This document shows, in pieces, positions 33,760-44,700 of a stretch of 64,000 bases of DNA (positions within the stretch are counted from its first letter, which is position 1; every line of letters begins with the position of its first letter). The stretch covers positions 9,010,089 to 9,074,088 of the forward strand of contig NW_024756914.1 of assembly GCF_018991925.1 (NCBI RefSeq), given 5' to 3'. Below the pieces are notes generated by a model that ran no database searches, had not been told where the DNA came from, and saw nothing but the letters and a program-made list of their open reading frames with translations. The DNA is from Homarus americanus. Lineage: Eukaryota > Arthropoda > Malacostraca > Decapoda > Nephropidae. Both the position numbers and the translations under genes were made by a program.

Positions 33760-36700
33760 GGAATTAGAAATGAGGGTGGAGGAGAAGGGAGAAGAGAAGG
33801 AAGTGGGGGTGGAAGAGAAATCACCCCATGCTTGATGCCATCATTTCACCCATAAAATTTTAAGTTCACTCGGTGTAATTCAAGATTATTTTCTTTAAAT
33901 CAACACTGCACTATATATTGTCAATACTGTATGTTAAATAAATTAAAGAATGACCAATAATTGTACTGTAAAAATACTCTGTGTTCAAGAGACCCACAAG
34001 CAAGTTGTTTCCTCCACTGACCAGAGATACAAACTGAGGCCTTGGTGGGTGAGTGAAGTGGCTGATGGGTGCACCAAAAACTAGTTTGTTGTACTGCAAT
34101 TATGTTAAATAAGTGTTAAAATGACTAAAAATTTTAATATAAAACTTGAAAAATTATTGAATAGTACAACCTTCTTGATATTTACTCCAATTTTAACAAA
34201 TGTAAGCCCTAGAACCGATTTATGTATTGGCTGACTAATCTTCCAGCTGGTGAGCAAGCCAAAGCATGTCGAAACATTTTCGTAAGAATTTCGTTAACCT
34301 AATTTTTGTTCATTAACCGAAATGAAGATTCTTATGGAAGGTAATTTGTTTACCAAAATTTCGTTAACCGAGGCGTTCGTTAACCGAGGGACCACTGTTT
34401 AAAGATTAATTCAATCAAATACATATTCAGTTATAAACAATAATGAAACTTTTGTACAGTACATACGTACTCTTAAAAAGATAAATGATGCGGTATCCTT
34501 AAATGCGCATGATATGTTGGCGTTCCCAATCCATCTCTTTTTTTTTTTCATTGCCATTAGTGGTTAGCTACTTCTATTGTTCCATTTATTAACGTTAAAT
34601 AACGTTACTTAAAACATATACAGTATTACTTCCCGCCTAACGCGTTTCACTTAACGCTTTTTATCATATACGCCGTGCCTCGCCAGAGCTGAACTTTCAC
34701 TTAACACGGATTTTTTTCCACATATACGCGGTGAGTGTCGCTATTTTTAGATTTGCCCCACCCGCCACCCTGCCTGACTGCCTGTTTTAGCTCATAAAAT
34801 TCATACAAATTACCCGGCCAGAATATAATTTACATTGCTGGAATTCTTATAATTTGGTGATCATTTTGAATATAAACATCATATATTTTGCATTAGACAT
34901 ACAAATTTTAGATAAAAATTTTTCTCAGAGTAACTATGTTATCTTTTGTGCAAAATATGTGACATTTATATTCAAAATATTCCTGGTCTTACAAGGAATC
35001 CAGCAATGTCAATTATATTATCCTAACTTTAGTTTGAGGTATTATTTATTAAAATTTAGTGGTTATCCCACACATCTTCTTGGGACGGTTGGTGGAAGGT
35101 GGGGGGGGGGAGGGAGGGACCGACCGACCATCTGTTACCCCGTGAAGAATTATTATTTTTTTTATTAACTGAAGATATTTGTTTTAGCTCATAAAATTCA
35201 TACAAATTACCCGGTCTGAATATAATTTACATTGCAGGAATTCTTATAATTTGATGATCATTTTGAATATAAACATCATATATTTTGCATTAGACATACA
35301 AATTTTAGATAAAAATTTTACTCAAATTAACTATGTTATCTTTTGTGCAAAATATATGACATTTATATTCAAAATATTCATGGTCTTACAAGGAATCCAG
35401 CAATGTCAATTATATTATCCTAACTTTAATCTGAGGTATTATTTAATACTTAATGTTAAAAACCCTGGAAGGGAGGATTGGTGGGGGGTGGGGGGAAGGG
35501 TTGGGACTGACCGCACGGTTGGAAGAGGGGGGGGAGGCAAGGTGGGGTACTTTGATTGACAGATAGTGTCGTGAAGATTATTTTTTTTTTTATTAACTGA
35601 AGATATTTGTTTTAGCTCATAAAATTCATACAAATTACCCAGTCAGAATATAATTTACATTGCTGGAATTCTTATAATTTGGTGATCATTTTGAATATAA
35701 ACATCATATATTTTGCATTAAACATACAAATTTTAGATAAAATTTTTCTCTAGGTAACTATGTTATCTTTTGTGCAAAATATATGACATTTATATTCAAA
35801 ATATTCCTGGTCTTACAAGGAATCCAGCAATGTCAATTGTATTATCCTAACTTTAGTTTGAGGTATTATTTATTAAAATTTAGTGGTTTTCCCCCAAAAA
35901 TTTCTCTGAGAGGGAAGAGGCGGCAGTGTAGTGTGAGAGGGGGAGGGAGTTGAGTCCATTATTTGAATGGACATTAACTTGGCGACTGTATTTCTCTATT
36001 TCTCTTAAGTATTAATTGTGTGCATGTACCATCATAAAATTAAGATGTTATTTTTACTACAACATAGGTATGTGCCTTCAAAAAGTGGAGTTTGGGGGTC
36101 GGGCTGGTTTCTATTGGAATTAATCCCATATGTTCTGTTGTTCACTTAACGCGGATTTCACTTAACGCGGGACCCTCTGGGTTCAATTGACCGCGTTAAG
36201 TGGGGTACAACTGTATATATAGTTCAATTGACGGCGTTAAGTGGGGGTACAACTAATATATTAATTTTTTACATTAATTTACTACAACAACAACCAGGGT
36301 CTTATTTTCTTAATTTTCTTGTGTAGAACTATCGTCCCGGACGTAAACACAAACAAAAACAATGGCGTCCCATCTCCTCTTGTGTGACCATATTATTATT
36401 CATTTATATTGTGTAAGGTGCATTCAGAAACATTATTCAAAGAATATAGTTTGCAATTTTCATTAATTGTATTGTTTTGGGGGAAAAGAGGGTAAAAAGC
36501 CACACAAGGGATATGAAAAGGTCACACTTGAGATGCATCTCGATGAGTATACAGTGACCCCTCGTTTAACGAGCATACCGATTAACAGAATTTCGGTTAA
36601 CGAACTGCCTTCCATAGGATCTTCAATTCGGGTTAACGAACAAAAATTCGGTTAACGAATTTCTTACGAACACCGACCTCAACATGTTTTCCTTGTTTAA

Positions 36701-38688
36701 TATTCAATTTTTTGTCATTTTAACAATTATTGAACATAATTGAAGGTAAAGTGACTAGTTTAATGCGCGGCATCCAGCCTCTTAACACAGCAAACAGGCG
36801 TTAGTCTCTCTGTTTTCACTGGAGGTAACATCTTGCTTGAGACTCTCTTCAACTAAATGCTTTTTTTCTGTGTCCAAGCAAATTATTGGTCATTTTGAAA
36901 TATATTTTACATATTGACAATTATATAATGCAGTTCAGTGTTGATTTAAAGAAAATAATCTTGAAATACACCAAGAGAACTAAAATTTTATGGGTGAAAT
37001 GGTGCCATGGGGTGACTTCTCTTCCACCCCAATGCCTTCTCTTCTTCCTTCTCCTCCACCCCCATTCTAATTCCCATCATCATCATCATCCAGGAGCCTT
37101 CTACATACACACCTCAAAGTAAGTGAACTTATCTACCATTTTTGTTGAATTTAGGCAATTTTCGGTGAGCTGGAACCAATTACCCAAAAACCCATTGAAA
37201 CAATGGTTTCGGGTAACGAACTTTTCGGTTAACGAACGACCATCTGGAACGGATTGAGTTCGTTAACCGAGGGGTCACTGTACAGTGAACTCTCACTTTA
37301 CGCGGTCAATTGAACCCTCGGAGGCGAGCGAAACGTGTAAAGTGAACAACATAACATATGGGATTAATTGAAATAGAGACCGGGCCGACCCCCAAACTCC
37401 ACTTTTTCCGACACAATACCTATGTTCTAGTAAAAATAACATCTTAATTTTATGATGGTACATGCACACAATTAATATTTAAGAGAAATAGAGAAATACA
37501 GTCGCCAAGTTAATGTCCATTCAAATAATGGACTCAACTCCCTCCCCCTCTTCTCACACTCGCTGGCTCTTCCCTCTCTGAGAAATGTTTGGGGGAAAAC
37601 ACTAGATTTTAAGGTATAGTAATAAATAATACCTCAGATTAAAGTTAGGATAATATAATTGACATTGCTGGATTCCTTGTAAGACCAGGAATATTTTGAA
37701 TATAAATGTCATATATTTTGCACAAAAGATAACATATTTACTCAGTGAACAAAATACTTACATTAGATCTAAAATTTGTATGTCTAATGCAAAATCTATG
37801 ATGTTTATATTCAAAATGATCATCAAATTGTAAGAATTCCAGCAATGTAAATTATATTCTGGCCGGTAATTTGTATGAATTTTATGAGCTAAATAAAAAA
37901 AAAATATACTTCACCTGTGTATATGAGTAGATGCACCGCGTAAAGTGGGAATTCCGGTTCTGGCAGGGTACCGTGTAAATGTTTCTCGTAAATGTAAATG
38001 TAGAAACGCGTAAAGTGAAACCGTGTTTTACGCGAGGGTTCACTGTAGTAACATTATACTAACCCAACCCTATCTCTGGTCAGAGCAGCTGTGTGGCTTG
38101 TTTATATTTTGGTCAAGAGAATTACCGACAGAATGTGGGACTTGTATTTTTAGCGGTTATGTTTTGTGTTGCCATGATCGGCCACCAGAGTGTAGCACCA
38201 TCGCTATTGTTTTGGCTTCATTGACTCATTGCAAATGGCTGACTGGCGGCTGAACTTTCTGTTAACATTTCTTTAATCTTTCTAGGGGCATTTTTCATTT
38301 AGACATGTATCTAGTGTGGGTTACGTATGAAGGAGGTACAGTGAGATGTTGTGAGCTTCCCTCTGCCATTAAGCCAATGTAAGCCATTATTTACGTCTTC
38401 GGCAAATTTGCCGTAAGTTTGTGATAATTGATTGTGATAATTTGGCTTGTTTTTCAGTATTTTATTAATAGTAATATTATTAGTAACACAATTGTTTGTG
38501 CTTAGTGGACTAACGCTTGTCCCAGACTCCCTAGCTAGGCACCTACCGCAATCGGCCTCGCATCCGTATCGCAAGCGCATTAGACGCAGGGTAATTTGTA
38601 ATTTGTGATACATTAAAAGAAAAAGCGTCTCATAAGCCAGCAAATACGGTTTGTATGTATGTATACATACTTACATACATACATACAA

Positions 38689-38722
<34 letters not shown>

Positions 38723-41632
38723 CCTGAAGATTCACAATGGAAACGTGGCTAAGATAAATCTTGACAAAACACACAGGAAAAGGGAAATACTGGAGCACCT
38801 TAGCTTTCATCTTTGCTCAAGACATCTTCAGAGACAACTGAATTTACAGGGACTGGAAGAGACTTATTTACAAAGGGGTGTCCTACTCCTGGTGTGGCTC
38901 TCAGAAAAATGGACTTCTTTAACAATTATTTTATTCTTTATAAAGGATGTGGCTAAGAAATTAAGAGAATATGCAGTAAATGTCTGCTATTTGGGGGTTT
39001 GTGATTTACGATTTCGACTATTTGCGGTAACCAGATGATGGCTTACGAGCCTACCCGCAGCACAACGAGTCACCCCGTGTAACCACAGCGTCTCTCCCTT
39101 TGTTTGCGTTCAGCCATTGCCTGTGACACAGCATCTCTTATGTTTTGCTGAAAACTTTAGTGTTTCTGTGTGAAGTGGCCCCTAAAAGACTTCCTAGTGT
39201 CAGTGCTAGTGATGCTATTGAAGTGAAAAGTTTAAAGAGACCTAAAAGCCAAGAGGAAGCAACTACCAACCATTGTTTTTCAAGAAAGAACCAGCCGCTC
39301 GGCCACCTGAATTGTCTCCCTCACCTGCTCGATCAGCTGCTGCCGCTCCGCAACCCACCTCCCCACCACTTGCCTTCCCGCCTTTTCACAACCCACCTCT
39401 CCACCAACCACCACTACATCACCCTCTTCCAACAGTGACCCTGAAGATTTCCCTATGCTTCAGTAACCAGATTTCAGACTGCTCAGTACACTTCATCAAG
39501 CTCCAAACATCCACATATGAAGGAGAGTAGTATTGGTAACCTAAGGTTCACATACACAGTAAAGGTATACACTACAGTAGTGCACTAAGGTAGTACAAGT
39601 CGCTATTCGCAGTATTGCCAATGGACGAGTTGATGGTCGGAATTTCTTTTTAAAATGGCAGGTCAGTGGGTAAAGAAAATGCTTAAATTCACTATGGTAA
39701 TGATATTTTAAAATAAAGTGGGCTAAAAAATGTAAAAAATAAGGGTTAAAGTTACTAAAAAGTCACGTGACTGCGAAAAACTCTTTGATTGGTTGTGATG
39801 TCACTGGTTGGGGTGAACTTCCCAGCGGGAGGCAGCCAGCTGTAAATGTCCAACATCTCGGCTGATCAGCTCGGAAAATAAATATTATTATATAATTAAT
39901 TGTGCTTTATTGTGCAACACAGTAATACTACTTTGAATATATAAATATCACTAATCACATAAACGAATTCAATGGGAACAATGGATTTGGTTAACGAACG
40001 ACCCTCTGGAATGAATTGTGTTCGTTAACCGAGGGACCACTATACTCTGTAAATGTACTGAAAAAAAGAAGAAGAAAGTCTACCAGGTAAGAATACATGA
40101 CAGCTGAGCTGGTGTGAACATGGGAGTTTTTTATGTCCAAAAGACCATAAGAATGGAGGAGAAACAAAGCTATCTCGACTATTATAGCAGGACTTCAAAC
40201 TTTTATTACAATTTATATACAGTACATTATACCGTATCACTCTACGAATGTGGCAGAGTGTATTTCTTGTGTTTGCCCAGAACCGTCAACTTGTCCATTC
40301 GCGCCATTCCTTGGAACCTAACTCCCGCTAATAGCAAGGGTTTACTGTAATATAAAACTATAGTATAATAAAATGAAGGGCCTGGGTGTGTTTGTGTGAG
40401 AAGTGAACGTGTGTGTATGGTGGGCTATAACTATGTCTCGCTAGCCTAGCCGTTTGAAAAGTTTGAAAAGAATCATTACACTACTCTAATGTGGCTTAAA
40501 AATAAATAAAATATAATATAAAACAAAAAAAAGAAGAGCTTGGGTGTGTATGTAAGAGAAGTGAACGTGTATGGAGGTGGTTCTACCCAAGGCCTTGGCT
40601 ATAAACTATGTGGCCGACGCACCAGCCCAGCTGCCTCATGTATTGTTACTTAGGAATCCGGCAACACCCGATCAGCCCCCCTCCCCCAACCTGCTTACAT
40701 GTGCAGTGGTAGATAGGTAATTGTTTTTTCCCCAGAGCACCTCAGAGAGTCCGAAAAAAGTGAATTATGATGTACTGAAATCCAATTTATTAAGGTTTTA
40801 CTTATATATAAAACAGTTATTCTCAGTGCTGCAGCTGTTGCTCATATGATAGTGCACATTGTGTACAAAACATTTACATCATTAATTTGGCAGACAGAAA
40901 TACTGCAGATTCAACTTCATCGAAATATAGTGTCCCAAAATAGAAGTACAGTACAGTAGTCAGTAATGGTGCAGGAACTCTCTCACCATGGAGAGACAAC
41001 AGAATATTTCTCTTAGTTGAGGGACTCTTGTGAGATGTAAAGTTGTACAGGTACTGTACAATGTAATTCCATTTTGCTTTCTTCTGATTAACATTTCTTC
41101 CTTAAAGGACGTATAACAGCATAATCAACTGCAACATCAAGTCATTAACTCACATGTCCCTCATCGTCCTTCCCGGGATGGCAGAAAGAAAACGAGGTCT
41201 CATAATCAACGTGTCGTCCTTGTCGTCCATAGTGCCGGCTCCACTGCTGGCTGTGTACGGGGCCACCAAGGTCTGTTTACTGTACTTGTGTCCTGACCAG
41301 TGGTTGTTACCCATATTACACATTTAACATGAATATATTCTAAAGTTGTGAGAAAGATTAAACTAAAAAACATTTCCTTTATAAAACATTAAACTTTTGT
41401 AGGCTTTTTTTATACATCCCTGGAGTACCTGCTTAGGTTACCTTAGGTAGAATACAGCACAGTACAGGTTATGTACACCCACCAAAAAAGTATTTGCCCT
41501 CCTGTATCTGACTTTCTGCCTCATTTACACACAATTACAGGGTCTCAGTTGTTTCACTTACTATTGACATCACAACATACATATATTGTTTCTCACTTTT
41601 GATCTTTTTTTCATTTTTGTATTTCTTTATGG

Positions 41633-41717
<85 letters not shown>

Positions 41718-44700
41718 GGCCCTGATGTGGGTCAGTGACCTGTGCCCGGGGGGGGCTAATCCCTGTAAAAAAGAAAAAAAAAGATGGTTTTCAGTTTGAG
41801 CGCTGCACCTCCTGTTGTCTCAGTAAGGCTGACAAGCGTGACTGTGAGACACACCTCTGTAAATATCCCGTTAGCTCTTCTGTATGCAGTACTGTACTAT
41901 AGCATTAACCCTTAGGCCCCGGGAGACATTCCAGAACGTCCGACTGGCGCAGCCCGGGTAACGTTGCAGAACGCGCGCCTTTTCCCGCCACTGTTTAAAT
42001 GCCCAGCGCGGGTTATCAGGTTCCCTTGTAACTATTTGCCTGTCACGCCACACCTCGGCCACAGGGAAGCTTCCTGAACATAATTACCTACTTTTGTTTG
42101 TTTCATTGTCCATTTTATCATGTTGTATTAAAGTAATATTGCTAAAGGTAGTGTAGTTGTATTGTAGTGTAGTATTAGTGTAAAACAATGCTATGATTGT
42201 TATAAATGTATGTATTTGTGGAATTATTATTATTTTATGTATTACTTGCTATACCAAACACAAAGACAGCCAGGGAGCTGGTGACAGACTGGTGTGTCAC
42301 CAAACGCTTTTTATGAAAAATAATGCAAAAAAAAAATTCTAAATGAATTATTTATAGGAGAAGTATTATGATCAGTAAATATATGTATTATTGGCCACTT
42401 CGGACACAAAGACAGGCTTAAAATAGCCCTCTTATCTCCCACCCTCTTATGTGTGGTCACAGGGAAGCTTCTTGGTAAATAACTTCTTTTGTTTGTTTAT
42501 TTTCTGGTATATTTTATCATGTTGTATTAAAGTAATATTACTAAAAGTTGTGTGGCTTTATTTTACTAGATGCTAATGGTATGATTATGTTATAAATGTA
42601 TTTATTTGTGGAATTATTATTCCGATAATTATTTGTATGACCTACGTGGTCTCCCAAACATAAAGCCTGACGACAGACTGTGTGTGTGGCGCTGAGAACT
42701 TCTTAAGAGTAAGGCAAATAAAATAAAGTTTGAATGAATTATTTATAGGAAATAAGTATTATGATCAGTAAATAAATGCATTACTGGCCAACTCGGACAC
42801 AAAGGCAAGCGGGAAAATGACCCCTAAGTGCGTAGTGACAGCGAGCGCTCGATGTAAAAAAAAAAACCCTTTATTTGTCTCTTTACTGAGGCGCCATGGA
42901 AGAATATAGAGGGACAATGTATAGTTTTTTCTTGCGTCTTTTTTTATTGTTTTATCGTTTATAAAGGTTAAAAATTATTTTTGGAAAAGTTGATTTTTCT
43001 CGTTTTACCTCGCGTTGGGGGTATGGCTGGAGGCACCCTAGCCTTGGGCGTAAGGGTTAAATCTTGAATTACAGTGGTAGATATGATTCAGTACTTATGC
43101 TTAATACAGTACAGTCTGCATAATATATTTGGATAACAAACATTGAGAACTTTTATCATTCAACAATAAGGTTGAGTTGCCATATGGGAACATGCATATA
43201 TGACAGGAAGTGGGAATAAAACTATGACTACATGCATATATTGTATGTTTCTGTATTCAGTACTGTATTTATATTTATTTAAAGGTTGTTCCCTAGCCAT
43301 CTTGCATGAAACATATTATATTCTTCCTTCAAATTATAGATGTAAAACCTGCTTTGAGACTTGTCACAGTCAAAACCTTTTCAAACCCAACCTAAGAGAC
43401 CTGGCAAACCTTACCCTACTGTTGGTAATAAGTTTTGTGGCCATGAAGTTTATTAGCAACAAATTAGACAAGGGCATGGTAAAGTATCAGATGACATGTC
43501 TGTTATTCCTACCATGGTTCTGTCATTCACCAAGCATATGTCAACTCTATGTGGGCATCCATCATGGCCTTCCACAACCTATAGCTTGACTCACTGATCT
43601 TGAATCTTCTCTTTTTGATGTCATCTGGCTCAAAATATCTCTACCAACTATGACTTTTTCTTTGTTTCCTATACTGTTCTCTCAACTCTTTGTGCATCTC
43701 ACTTCTTGCCATGAGTCGTTGCTATCCACACACCCCAACACCGAGATCCTCTACTGAGGGGATTTCAATGTACATCACAGAGCGTGGCCTGTCTCTGCAA
43801 GGGATGACCCAGGTGGAGCTGAGGCACTCTATTTTTCCTTACTTAATGATCTGGAACAAATAATCAAACACCCTACATGCGTTCCTGATCGACAAGATCA
43901 ACTTATTAACATTCTTGATCTTTGTTTTACCTCTAACCCCTCACACTATTCATATTCAATTTCTGCCCACTTAGGGTCTTCTGATCACAATCTTATTTCT
44001 ATTAAATCAAACTGGGCACAACCACCTCCCCCACCCCTTTCTAAATGCCAACTATGGCACTGTTGGAGGGCAAACTGGCAATCCTTGTGAGAATTCTTCT
44101 CCGACTTTCCTTGGAGTGGATGTTGCTTTTCCTCTCGGGACGCCTCAGTAGGTGCTGACAGCATTGCTGGGATAAAACAGGCTGGTGTGAATGCATTTAT
44201 CCCCTCTAATACCAAAACTTTTACTTTACAATCATGGTTTGATCGCTCCTGTTCTCTTGCATGTAAGGAGAGAGATAGGGCATATCAAGCTATGAAACTA
44301 TCTCCTCCTTTTACCCACTCCTCTTTCATTACTTCTAGGAATCATTGTAAGACTATTCTTCGTAGGGCCAAGCGGAACTTTATAAAACGAAAGACCGCTG
44401 TCCTGACTAACTCTTCTTCCAGTAAATCCTTCTGGTCCTTAAACAAAAACGTGTAATAACTTCTGCACTCCCTCTTTTCCTCTACTCTTCCAACCTGATA
44501 ACTCTGTAGCTAACTCTCCCCCTGACAAAGCCAGTCTCTTTGGCACCTTATTCTCCTTTAACTCCACTTTAGATGATTCAACTCTGTTCCTCCTGCTCCT
44601 TCTACTGAACCTATGCACTTTCCTATAATCTCCTCTTGTAGGGTAGCTGGTGTGTTATCCAGGTTGGATATGAGTAAGGCGCATGGACCGGATGGAATGC

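Larger units (their letters stand above)
32000..36550. repeat. tandem composite: about 350-bp unit alternating with MITEs
   Basis: A segment containing GTTGGCGTTCCCAATC, ACCAGGGTCTTATTT and AACAATGCCGTCTTGTCTCC occurs at 32090-32365, at 33180-33530, and split as 34400-34620 plus 36257-36400. MITEs at 32364 and 33530 occupy the equivalent place after the first two, and the MITE at 36550 follows the third less exactly. Elements therefore alternate with the unit across 5 kb. Confidence 0.7.

Noticed and set aside
38655..39038. 127-codon plus-strand frame beginning in a microsatellite
   Set aside because: It starts in (TACA)n/(TA)n sequence and crosses a transposon boundary; no recognised motif.
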